NCBI GenBank assembly: GCA_020975405.1 | Contig: JAIOWQ010000002.1 | Location: 5,394,001-5,458,000 of the forward strand | Length of the DNA stretch: 64,000 bases | From: Keithomyces neogunnii | Lineage: Eukaryota; Ascomycota; Sordariomycetes; Hypocreales; Clavicipitaceae | Direction of reading: 5' to 3' | Shown: piece after piece, positions 1 through 11,865 of the stretch | Layout: every line of letters starts with the position of its first letter | Numbering within the stretch: position 1 is the first letter of the stretch | Notes under the pieces: generated by a model | What the model was told of the DNA's origin: nothing | Databases searched by the model: none | What the model saw: only the letters and a program-made list of their open reading frames with translations | Made by a program: the position numbers and the translations under genes

Positions 1-3000
1 TTAGAGCGACCTGATGTTACCACGATTTTAGAGGCATAGCAGATCTAGCGATTCCTAGACATAGGACATCTATATAGAGTAGACGTCCTAGAAAGCACTA
101 GGAGAATTATTAGTTACCTAGTAAACTTAGAAGCCCTAGGCAGTATTAACCACTTCCTTTTCCTAGTTAAGTAGGCAGAAAGAAGATAAGCACTAATAAT
201 ATTATGCTAAAACTAGGTTAAGATAGTGTCTAAGTATATCCTATAACCAGAACTAGATTTAGTTATCCTAGTTATTAAGGCATAGGCCATAATACTAGTC
301 ACGACACTATTAGCATACTAGTAACCTTATTTTAGGCCCCTTAACTTTAGTTAATAGTAGAGCCTACTACTGGTAGTCTAGATGGTAGTTACACTAGATA
401 TAAAGGTAGGAGTACCTAGGGTCTAACTGCTAAGCCTGGCAGTAATACCTAAGGTAGGAAGGAGCGAACCCTTAAGGTAATAAGGGGACTACTCCCCTCT
501 AATATTAATAAGAATCCTTTCCCCTATACTAAGAATTCCCATGCCTATAGGAATCATAGTACCTACCCTAGTATACCTAGGTTTATACCTAACTAATAGG
601 GATAATTATTAGGATATTAAAATAATAGATAATAGCGGTTATAGTTATTAGAATTAGTAGTATTATTAAAGATATTACTCTACCCTAGCTACCTATATTC
701 CTAATTATTCATATTTAGAAACCCTAAGTTATCCCCTAGCCCCGTCACGTTATTATTACTAACTATATATAATAGAGGATATAGACACATATATAGGAGA
801 TTAAGATCAGTATTAGCACTGCCCTTTAGTAGAGATAGCTAAGACACTAGTATCTACTAATATAGCAGATATAAGCATCTAAGTTATGTATTTCTATTAA
901 GAAATAGCTAGATAGATAGAATAATAGTAACTTAATACTACTAGATAGATAAGGGAGATCTTATAGATAACGTGTAAGTAGTTAGTATAGTTACCTTATA
1001 TATTACTAGGATAGAATAGCCTAGTAATATATTTAAGGCTAGTAGATATTAGCTACTTCTATCTAGATAATAAGAACCCTAGTAGATTAGGATTTATAGC
1101 GGATTTAACTAAGGTTACTATATATAACTATATCTTTATATTTATATAAAGATTATAGGATCTATTAATTACTTATCTAGAACACACTATCTATAATTTA
1201 TAGACATTATATCTAAGAGGTTATATATAAGATTAGTATATAAGACTCCTTAGCTAAGAAGATAAGACAGCACTATAGATAGTATCTATTATTATAATCT
1301 ATTAGAAGTTAGAGGATAGATTTAAGAGGCCATAGTTAGAAGCTATAGAATGTATTATACATATAAGATATATATTAAAAGACTATTATAATAGCAAAAA
1401 CATTACTATATTTATCTATAATCTAATAAGGGATACTAAGTCTTATAGCTAGAGTAAGTATACCTAACTTAAGACAGTCTATATAGTATTTAACATGGCT
1501 ATATAGCAGACTATACTAGCTCCTATAAGCATTATAATAATAGATAAATTTCTTATAAATATTTAAGATTATAACTCTATAATACGCGCTCTATCTAGAG
1601 AGAAGTAGGAAGCTATTAAGGTATAATGCCTAATATAGTAAGATCTAAGATATAGCCTATAACCTTATAGTAACTTCTTATAACTATAGGATCTATAGTC
1701 TAGCTAGAATTAGTATAGAAATAACTAGTATAGCGGAAATTAAGTAGGATATAATAGACAGTATAATAGTAATAGACGTCTATACCTAGCACCTAGTAAT
1801 AGGTATTAGAATTAGAATCCTAGATATAATAAGCCATATCTAGCAGAGAGATAGGGACCTTTAGGTCCTTCTAGCACGCTAAACTTAGGTTATTAATAGC
1901 GTGATACTACTAGACCCCTATTTACTACTAGCCTAATAAGACTAATATAGCAGCTATATTAGCCTAGGCACTAAGACTAATAGGGCTAGTATTAACTATA
2001 ATAGCTATATATATAAGTATATTATATAGATAAGTAGTTAAATAAATATATAGGTAAAGAAGAATATAAAGTATATATAGATAAATTTAGAGAAGAATAA
2101 GCATACTTCTAATAGCTATGCCCTAATAAAGGGTAGTATAATAACCCTTAGTAGGAGGATTAGATAGATATAAGTAGAAGTCTAGCGTTTTTAAAGTTAG
2201 ACATATAGGACACCTAATTTATAGCTATAGATATAATATGGCATATCTATTATTTTTATTAGGAGGGTTTTGCTTCTAATAATACCTTATATTATTATCT
2301 AAGTAATAGCTATAAGCTAGCTTAAAAGCTAGATAAATTAGTAGATTATAGTGCCTAAGCTATAGATATAGATAATAATATTTTAGACTTTTACCCTTCT
2401 TTCCCCTTAAGTAAATAAGCATACTATATAACTATAAATACGCTAACTCCTTTAAAGTTAGTAGTACTAATAGGAGAACCTTAGTAAGCACTTATAGTAG
2501 AGGATATACTATAGGAGAAATAGATAAGTTCTCTATAGATAATACTAGTTATTATATTATTAATCCCTACCTAGTATAATATAGGAATAGGATACGTATT
2601 TAAGGTGTAGATATATTTAAGATTCTAGGTTTACCCTAATATAGATAATATTAAGTCCTAATAAGATATCTATACTAATATAGGATATTCTATTACACTT
2701 ATTAATACTATTTAGCTAGTAGAATATTACCCTAAGAAATAAATTCGTATTTATATATAACTAGTCTAAGTCTAAGGAATAGGCTTAGACTATTATAACT
2801 TAGATAAATATATACTACTCCCTATAAATTTCCTAGGTATAGTAATAGATAGCTCTTAGGCTATTGCCTTATTTACTAGGGAAGCTACTATAGTAGATAA
2901 TCTCTAAGTAAACCTACTATTAGGTATAGACTATCTTAGTCTAGAATAAATTAATATCCTAAATAGTAAAGGTTAGGCTATTATAGGTAGCTACTAGGGG

Positions 3001-6000
3001 ATTATTATACTAATAATAGCTTAGTTATAATATATACTATTTAGACTAATAATTAGGGCAATATATAATGTTAAAGTTAAACCCTATTCTACTAAAATAG
3101 TCCCTATATATTACTATATTCCCTAGGATATAAGAGTCATATTTAAGCTAAAACCTACATAGTTACTAGGAGTCTATATAGTAGTAGTAGATAGTAATAT
3201 ATCATATGTTCTAGTTTATAATTATATAGCATGTAAAGTTTAAATTATATGAAAATAGAAATTAGGTAGCATTAAGCATATTAACCCGGCGGCCTAGGCA
3301 TTTTATATTAAGAAGGATTAGACGCCTATAGTAGCAGAGCTTGCTATAGTGACAGAGTATTACTAGGAAAAACGGTTTATACTATCTAAGTAGGTTAGAA
3401 GAGCCATATTAATAGTTAAGCATAGCATAGGAGTTAGTATATATATATTAGGTAATAATAAAGAGCAGAGGATACTATTCTAAGTACTAGATAAGTTTGT
3501 ACCCTTATTTTAAGATAAGGGGTTTACTAAAGTAGTATAGGAGAAGTAAATATATATCTAGATAAAGCTAGGATAGGAAAAGGATATCCTAAAGAAATAT
3601 AAGATCTACCTAGTTAGACCTAATAAGAGGAAGATTATTAATAATACTATAATAAAGCTTATAGTAATAGGTAAGGTCTATAGAACTACTAGATAGGTAC
3701 TATTTATATTCCCTATTTTTATTATATAGGTTAGCACTAGTAAAGCTAGGAAAGGCTAAATAGTCATAGATATTAGAGGCCTTAATACTATAATAATGCT
3801 AGATGCCTACCCTATAAAATAGTAGGATTATATTATTAGTAAAATAAATTAAGTAATATATATTACTATTATAGACGCTATATTATTTTACTATTAATAG
3901 CTCGTCTATCTAGACTTAAGATAGGCATTCATAATAATAATATATAGAGGGTAGTTTACATTCTATATTCCTATTATAGGATATAAAGGCTTAAATATAT
4001 ATATATAAAGACATATAGATAACCTCCTAAGAGGCATAGTAGCTAATATATACTATAATAATATTATTATAGTATTAGTAAGCTTTTAGTAATATATATA
4101 AGACCTATAATAGACTTTTTATAGACTTATATAAGCTAATATATCTATTAGACCCTCTAAGTTATTTATAGCATATCTAGTAGCTATAGTATTAGGTAAA
4201 TTAGTTAATTCTATAGGTATTATAATATCTATAGAAAAGTTAGCAGTAATAAGTAATCTAGAATTCCTAGCTACCCTTAAAAGTTTAGAGCATTTACTAG
4301 GATTTATAGGGTTACTCTAACATAATATTCCTTAATATATAGCTATTATAGATCTATTATAGGAATATAAGACTAAGCTTTTATAAGTATCTTAGAAATA
4401 GAAAATACTAATAGCTAAGTTAAAGCTATAGAGATAAGTATAGGCTTAGGCTATTAGATATATAATGCTAACTAAGAAGGAAATTAATACCTTTTAGTAG
4501 CTTAAGATAGTATTAATAGACTATAGGATACTAATAATATATTCTACTAACTAAACCTTATTTATTAACTTTAATACCTCTAGATAAGGAATAGGCATAA
4601 TAATTTATTATATTAAAGATAGAGCGATTTATAAGCTAAAGATAGCTAATAGGATTATAAAATATCTACCTTACACGGCTATATAACTAGTAGCTTTCCT
4701 CTCTTATATATTATCTAGGGCTAAGAAGAGATACTAGGCCATAGAGATAGAAGTCTATAGATATATCTAGATATTATAGAAAGCTAGATTATAGATTAAA
4801 GCTATAGAATAACCACTAGTAATCTATTTTACTAATTACTACTTTATTATTAATATAGTATACTAACTTAATATAGTAAATATATCTAGTTAGCATATAG
4901 TTAATAAAAAACTTATTAAAGCTATAAAGTATATTAGCTAGTTTAATATTAGAGTCTTATATAAATTAGGTAAAGAATATATTATCCTAGATATACTTAG
5001 TTACTTACTAATAATTTATCTAACCTATAATAAGGACACCCTAGGGCAATTAGAAGAAATACCTAATAATAGGCTAGAACATTAGATTACTAGACTAACT
5101 ATATATTAAGCCTATATAGACAAAGGCTTAGTAGCTAGCTTATTTAGTATATTACTAGAATTTAAGAAATATCTATAAGATAGGTATAGATAGGATCCTA
5201 AATAGAGATAAGTTAAAGAAGTCTTATAAAAGAATAATAAATTATAGTAGGATAACTAGGCAGTACTACTATATATTTAGACTAATAACCTCTTATAGAA
5301 GACTATAGAGGGATTATTAGACTGTCTATATATGCCTTAAAGCATCCTTAAAGAGTTATTTAATATAATCTATAATAGTAACTATATTAGATATAATAAG
5401 ATTATAGAGCTCTTATAACTATTCTATATTATAAAAGCCTTTATAAGATTATAAAAATATATAGTAGAATATAAGATTTATAATAAATACTATCCTAGGA
5501 GATATAAGAAATATAGTAACTTATAGCTGCTCTTACTACTACTAATACTATATTTTATTATTACTATAGATTTCCTATTATTATTACTAGAGTTACTAGA
5601 AGGAAATAATTTAATAATAGTTATTATTAATAAATTTAGTAAATAGGTTATAATAAAGCCCTATAATATTAAAATATTAGTAAAGTAATATATAGCATTA
5701 TTATATAACTATTTACTAATAGTAAATTAGGGCATACCTAAAGTCATAATAAGTAATAGAGATCCTAGATTTCTAGTAGTAATCTAGTCATACTTCTAGA
5801 AGCTAGTTAGGATAAAGCTCCTATATTCTACGGCATATTATCTATAGATAGACAGCTAGATAGAGAGAATAATATAATAGATTAAATTAGTAATAAGGGT
5901 ATACTTTATAAACCTAGATAACCTATAAAAGTAGTAGGTAGTTATCCTAAAGCTCTAGTTTAAAATTAATAATATATACTCTAGTACTATAGGACTATTA

Positions 6001-6690
6001 CTAAATAAGGTAGTTATAGGATTTACCCCTAATAATATGTCTTTATTATTAGGAATATCTAAACCTAAAGCACTAAATAAGCTATTAGAAAGGCTTTAGG
6101 CGTATAATACACTAGTAATAGTAGTAGTCTATATAAAATACTACTATAATAGGTAATATAAGACTAAGTTTTTTAAAGTTAGAGATAAGGTATATATTAA
6201 GCTAGATAGCAGAGTATATACTATACTATTAGCAGTTAGCTTAAAGTATAGGCCTAAATATATAGGGCCTTATAAAATTATTTAGTAGGTTAGCTAAGTA
6301 GTATATAAGCTAGAATTACTAGATAACTAGAGAATATATCTCGTTATTTTAATTAACTACCTTAAGAAGGCTGGTCTAGATAGGCAAGAGAGAGGATAAC
6401 CTATCCTAGAGATATTACCTAGAAAAGATAAACTAGCACTACTATAAATAGCTATATAGGCAGTTTAAATAATCATAGATTAGTAGTAAGTTAGTAATAA
6501 TACTTAGTATTAGGTCCGATTTAAGGGATTAGATTATACTTATAATAAGTAGGTAGATATATTAGCTTTAGTTAAGCTAAAGAACGGATTAAGTGCGTTT
6601 ATATAATAGTTAGTAGTTAGCTAAAAGTAATAAGGCAGAAACTTACACTAATTAGTATATAATTTATTAATATAATATTAATATTATTAC
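1..6690 (+). mobile_element. RIP-degraded Ty3/gypsy (chromovirus-like) LTR retrotransposon
   Basis: Very AT-rich, with TpA in large excess and CpA/TpG scarce, the pattern left by RIP (C to T at CpA on either strand). Reading through TAG/TAA stops recovers a gypsy polyprotein. An aspartic-protease end with a LLLGIDYL-like stretch lies near 2921-2950. Reverse transcriptase follows at about 3500-4200: a DAYPI-type motif at 3802 and the IDA..FFYQ and YKG..YIQRHID regions. An RNase H region comes next. The integrase core begins near 5566 (TIDF), with a DSQIER motif, the usual DGQSER, at 5851. A chromodomain-like segment sits near 6511-6570. RT, integrase and chromodomain share one frame; the protease is in another, so an indel lies near 3250-3300. 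I could not define gag precisely or find LTRs, and the left end may be outside the window. It is certainly inactive. Confidence 0.85.
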
Positions 6691-6769
6691 TCCTTTATAG
6701 CTATAAAACGCAGACATAACTTTAATAATAGAATTTATATAACGCAAAAATAGTAAGAGTAAAGATAAG

Positions 6770-7768
6770 ATGCCAAATTAGATAGACCTTATAGGCATAC
6801 TATTAAGTAGTAATAGTAAAATAATAGATATAATAATAGTATTACCTAAGAGGGTACTAAAACCACATAGGAAAAGATAGGTAATACCTAAAACTAATAG
6901 GGTTTTTAATATAGTAACACGCTTCTATAATATATAATTAGCACTAGGCTACCTAATACTATTATTCTTAGTAGAGATTAGTCCTATTATATTAGTATAT
7001 ATCTTAAAAGATATCTAGGCTAGGATAGATTAGTAATTTTTTAAAAAATACCTTAAGTTCTTACTAAAGACTATTAACCTATTAAATAATAGACTAATTA
7101 AATATATTAAGGGTAGGAGCGTAGATAACATGGTAAGAGCCATACTTATAGCCCTTATCTAGGGCAAGATATAGATCAGTAAACTAAAGAAAGTTATTAA
7201 TATAACCTAGGAAAAAGCATAAATATGGCAGAGGCTACCAGATAATAATAGACTAACATTTCGCCTTATAATAATAAATATATAACCCTTAAAGAGAGCA
7301 CATTAGAACCCTGATTATTCCGCATAAAACGTAGTATTAATATAGGTAATAATAGATACTTTAATAGTTATAGCTATAACTCTAATAGCCACAAGTATAA
7401 TTATAATAATGCCAGACGTGCACGCCACTCCTAAGGTTATAGAGGAGATAACGGCAGAGGGAGAAGACAATAGACACATAACACTCTAAGACCTATCACA
7501 GATCATCTATGCCACGTTATGGCAGTACTATCGGTCAGAAGACTTCAGACATTCGGTCATCGACATCCTGCAAGGAGCCATCATGGGCATACAGGCGATA
7601 GGAGGCCCGCAAGAACAAAACCATGATGAGGACGACCATATTCAGGATGACATGATTGAGGATGGCGATAGCCAACAGGAAGCCATGGAGGACAACGGGG
7701 ACCAGGTCCAGGAAGAAGAAATAGCAGCTATGACATTGAGAATGAGGACCGATAGTCAGGAAGACTAA
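6770..7768 (+). pseudogene. Long RIP-interrupted reading frame after the gypsy pol, unknown product
   Basis: One frame runs from an ATG at 6770 to a TAA ending at 7768 (about 332 codons) with no frame slip. It is broken only by TAG/TAA codons, each explainable as a mutated Gln codon; the last is at 7487-7489. From there a clean 92-codon tail follows, very acidic and Gln/Asp/Glu-rich. The frame may extend upstream past 6740. It lies in a different frame from pol. I do not recognise a family. It could be an extra 3' ORF of the retroelement, a gag-like ORF of a second element, or a host gene hit by RIP leaking out of the repeat. The mutational load drops sharply at about 7400, inside the frame. 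Confidence 0.5.
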
Positions 7769-9987
7769 CGAGGACGTTAGATCACAGTTGACGGCACATT
7801 GTCACCACCTGTCACGTGGTGGTCACTGGTGACGCCACATTAGGTACAGACCCATAGCACCATAGAAAATGGAACACACCTTCCTACATCTAACAAGCAA
7901 GGGCTGCTGCGTCTTGGCAGCAACGGATGGTTGTATCGGCGATGCAATCAAAGTTTGTCTTGTGCATGTACCCGGCCTATAACCTTGACAATGTTGAATG
8001 TAAGCCAGGCTGCACGGGCTCGGGTGTTCGGGTGTCTGTGTGTAGTATGTGCCATGTACACGGTTGGCGTTTGTGGCTGCTCGCGTGATGTCAACACGGC
8101 AAGGCTCATGAGCTGACAATCAACGAAAGCACCGAGGCCAACAGAGCTGTTGGGCTGGAGACACCAACCGAGCTGGATCAGCTTGGTGTCGGATGATTTA
8201 TGCGGGCTTGCAGCGGATATAAGTGTTGTGTCTGGTTAGCCCCGATAATGGCGGTGTCGCTTGCCAGGGGGGTCGGGCAGATTGATGCTCGCTCTCGGAG
8301 GTTTGCGACGGCTTGTGCGATGCTTTGAGCAAACAGACGCTGACGGCGCAGCGGGTGTAGACGGTGTCCTGGTCTGAAGTTGAGGGATGATGGCTTCCAA
8401 ACCTTTTATCTGCCCAAGGTTGGCGACAAAACTCCGTGTGTCATCAAATTGGCGCCTAGTCGGGCGCGTGGGCTGCTGCGTGGCGGGGGGTGTGGAGGAT
8501 CCCGGTAGTGGCTTGCCAGAACCAACTGGTCGCCTTGAGCGTTGCCGCAGAGCCGAGCGTGGGAGCAAACAACCTGTCTGGTATTTGGAAGCAAACTACT
8601 GAATACTCGACTTCGCACTGGCAATTCTCACCCAGGCGCTGCCAGCGTCATCTCACACCCACATGTCACTAGGGAGCTTGCTTGTTTCCATTCCATTGCA
8701 GCCGTCCAGGCTGGTTCCGTGGGAGCCGCATCGGTAAATGCACCCTTCAGATATCCTCATTTGCTTACGAGGCAGGCAGCCGAATTACTTCATCATCAGT
8801 CATGGGACTCATGGCTGTATAGTTCGCTTCGTCTGGCCCACTATCCAACGGAGCACTCGAGTAAGATCTGCCCTCATACGATGGGGGCTTGCCCGTGCCG
8901 ACTATCCGGGGGAAGGAGATTCCTGGCTTTTCTGCCTAACACAGGAGCTAGCCAACGGCCGCCGGCATGACTCTGTCCTTCAACATCCCCAGTCATCATG
9001 ATGCCATGCATTTTAGCAGCTGGCTCCGCAGATAGCCCGCCGTCAAGCCGTCAAATGGACCCTCGTTTGTGCATTCGGTAGCGAGGAAAGGCTGGGCCAG
9101 TGCCGAATACCGAGTTCATTGCTCGCCGTAGCCACATGACGCCAAAAATAGCCCAGACATGGCTTGCCTTTGAAATTGAACCATACAGCCAACGACAGGG
9201 GGCGCAATCACTGTATTTTTCATGTATTCTCCGCACGGGCAGGCACATGATGGATGTAGCCCTAAATGGAAACATTTGTCTGCACGAAACCTCGTCGTTT
9301 GCCAGACATAATCTGGACGCATTCGAGAAGGAGCCTCGCAACACCAACACTTAACGCGCTTCCAACAACGGCTTCACATCCATCCTCGTTCCCGTTCAGA
9401 CTACTCTCCATCAGTCACGACAGCGTCACCTAAGTTCTGCCAAACAATGCCGCCAGTTTTCTTCGGACGGTCGGAAAGCGGTACCCAGCCTCAAATGCCC
9501 CCCGGCAGTACACCCGCCTGCGATTGAGAGGGGTAGATGGCACCGCCGTCAGGGACGGGCATGTGTGGCCGTGTGCCGGCGAGATGGTGGTTTGGCTGGC
9601 TGGCGGTTATGACTTCATAGGTAGGCGAGTCGGAAGCCATTTATTTATACTGTCTGGACAAGGACACCCGACGTCAGGCACATAGGGCGACAAACCAAAA
9701 GGATTCTTTCCCGTCTTATCCCGACTGATGCTGAGGCCCGGTTCCAGACACCTGTTCATCGCTCACAAACTCACCATGCCCAACTTCATTCCATGAGATG
9801 GATTGTGAGCAAATAAAAGCTTCGTTTTTGCCATTCAGCTATAAGTCAAGATGCCGATATTAATCTAATAGTAATGCCATATCTGTGCTGTTGTTCAAGC
9901 CAGAAATAAATAAACATGCAGCCATGCACTCGTCAAGATTTTGTCAAAGCAAACGTGGGCTTCCATGCCGTAGATTGATCATCGTCA
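7769..9987. other. Gene-free stretch, nothing supported
   Basis: Normal GC content returns here after the RIP block. Reading frames up to 142 codons occur on both strands (for example 8542-8970 + and 8236-8568 -), but they overlap each other, lack recognisable motifs and look like chance ORFs. A small inverted repeat containing CACGTG lies at 7801-7831. The last few hundred bases are the downstream flank of the aldolase gene. Confidence 0.5.
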
Positions 9988-11049
9988 TTACTGAGACCAG
10001 CTCAGAACCGTTTGATTAAACTTCTCCAGCTGCCCAATGTCTGTGGCCCATGTGGTGAGCAGTCGCACCACCGCCCAGTCCTCTCCACACTTCTCCCAGA
10101 CGTAAAAAGAAAAGTCCTTCTGCAGCTCCTGCACGAGATCTGTTGGAAGAATCGCAAATACTTGGTTGGTCTCGGTGTCTGCGCGCAGAGCGTAGCCGGC
10201 GCCGACAATGGACCGTGACAGCTTTTCCGCCGCGCTATTTGCCCGGCGAGCGAGGTCATAGTACAAATTGTCGCGGAATAGCTCTGCGAATTCAACACCC
10301 ATGATGCGACTCTTGGCCAGAAGAGATCCGTGCTGCTTAATGTAGAACTCAAAGTCTTGGGCCAGTGCCTGATCCTTCACAATGACTGCTTCACCGAGCA
10401 GGGCGCCATTCTTGGTCCCACCGATCCAGAAGATGTCGGTTAGCTCCAAAATGTCGGCGAGCGTCATGTCGTTCTTTGCCGAGGTGAGTGCAGCGCCAAT
10501 GCGAGCGCCGTCCATGAACAGTAGGAGTCCCTTCAATTCGCAAAGCTTCTTAATGGCGAACAGCTCATCCTTGGAGTAGACGGTACCAACTTCGGTGGCA
10601 TTCGAGATGTAGACTAATCTGGGTTTGGCCATGTGCGGAAAGTGCCAATTGTCGTCCAAAGCCTTGGTGATCGTCTCGGGAGTCAGCTTGCCATTAGTGG
10701 GAGGGACATTGATGATCTTGTGGCCGCTCGCTTCCACTGCACCCGTCTCTCTTGTCACGATGTGGCCCGAGCTGGCAGCAATGACGGCCTCGTGTGGTCG
10801 TAGGCATGCAGCGATAGAGATGGCATTGGCGGAGGTTCCACTGGGGACAAAGAAGACGCCAACATCTTCGCGGCCGAGATGGGCGCGGATGTTGCGTTTC
10901 GCCTCTGCAGAGTATCTGTCATTGCCGTACCCTGTTTCTTGTGTGCTGTTGCTGGTGATGAGTGCATCCAGAACTTGTGGGTGCGCTCCTTCGCTGTAGT
11001 CGTCGAGGAAGCTATACTTCTCTTTGGCAGCGTAGCTTGTATCCGGCAT
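9988..11049 (-). CDS. PLP-dependent L-threonine aldolase / beta-eliminating lyase family enzyme
   Basis: Single exon, 353 aa from the ATG at 11049 (MPDTSYA...); an upstream in-frame ATG at 11076 would add nine residues, but the second Met fits the family better. Family members cleave beta-hydroxy-amino acids such as threonine to glycine and an aldehyde using pyridoxal phosphate. Visible signs are the N-terminal DDYSEGAHP, the FVPSGTSAN cofactor-binding loop, LFMDGARIGAAL (the Asp that pairs with the PLP ring nitrogen) and WIGGTKNG, whose Lys (residue 213) should form the Schiff base. The GGTKNG form resembles bacterial-type aldolases rather than yeast Gly1. Full family length, no introns, no signal peptide, so a cytosolic enzyme is expected. 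True substrate specificity cannot be read from the sequence. Confidence 0.85.
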   Translation of the reverse strand: MPDTSYAAKEKYSFLDDYSEGAHPQVLDALITSNSTQETGYGNDRYSAEAKRNIRAHLGREDVGVFFVPSGTSANAISIAACLRPHEAVIAASSGHIVTRETGAVEASGHKIINVPPTNGKLTPETITKALDDNWHFPHMAKPRLVYISNATEVGTVYSKDELFAIKKLCELKGLLLFMDGARIGAALTSAKNDMTLADILELTDIFWIGGTKNGALLGEAVIVKDQALAQDFEFYIKQHGSLLAKSRIMGVEFAELFRDNLYYDLARRANSAAEKLSRSIVGAGYALRADTETNQVFAILPTDLVQELQKDFSFYVWEKCGEDWAVVRLLTTWATDIGQLEKFNQTVLSWSQ

Positions 11050-11865
11050 TTTTGGGATGATGGATAAACAAAACAAACAGGCCCGGGTGATAGAGTTTCA
11101 GTTCTTGATGTCTGAATGAAGAAAGCAAGGTCGATCAACCGTCCACTGATGCCACAGTCCGTTATAGACGCTCACAGGCTTCAAGATTCCGCTTGCAACA
11201 GTAGTCTAGCACAGAAACAAACAATGGAGACGAGATCAACCTGCCAGTGTGATGGGAAGCCAGGAACAAGTCTATACAACAGGAGATCTCGATTGAAATG
11301 GCGGCCAGCCCATCAAACTTTGCAAGAGATGGTGGCGGGGGTTGCAACCACCTCTGTCAGGCCCGCCGGATGCCGACACAGGCCGGTGATGATTCTGACG
11401 AATGTTGCCAAGTGTTTGAACGGGCAAAAGTGGGTTCGTGGTGGGAATTTTCCCTATAGTGGAAAGCGACTTAGTCAAGATTTCCCCTTTATGGCGCCGT
11501 GACTAATGTGCCGAAAAAGCCAATTGCGCCCCGATCGTGGCCAATTGACCCAACTAGCCGGCTCATCCGTCTGGACCGCTAAATGTGAAATGTGAGACTT
11601 CGAAAGGTGGCCGATGGCGGCCTGAGGGACAGGTGAAGGGGCAGCTGATTGCCATGGCCATGGCCAAAAGTAAGCTGCACTATCGTGAGATGCGATAAGA
11701 GAGGCTCGCCCTCACGAGCGGACTGTTCCGCACTGGTGGGCTCAGCAGCGTCTCACAATCGAGCCTTCTGCGGGGTCGCCATGCGTGAACATGCACTGGA
11801 CACCAGCGTTGGTGGGGCTCCATGTTCAGCCAGAGCGCAATATGCAAGGTGCTTGGAATGGGAAC
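11050..11865. other. Intergenic: aldolase promoter side and FTA1 3' flank
   Basis: Both neighbouring genes are on the minus strand, so this holds the upstream region of the aldolase and the 3' end of the Fta1-like gene. I see no further gene or repeat. Confidence 0.5.

Noticed and set aside
10..7400. CRISPR or bacterial element suggested by the AT-rich repetitive look
   Set aside because: No spacer-repeat periodicity; dinucleotide bias and gypsy motifs explain the block as RIP.
8236..8970. Overlapping frames of 110-142 codons on both strands
   Set aside because: They overlap each other, have no motif or spliced continuation, and look like chance frames in GC-balanced DNA.
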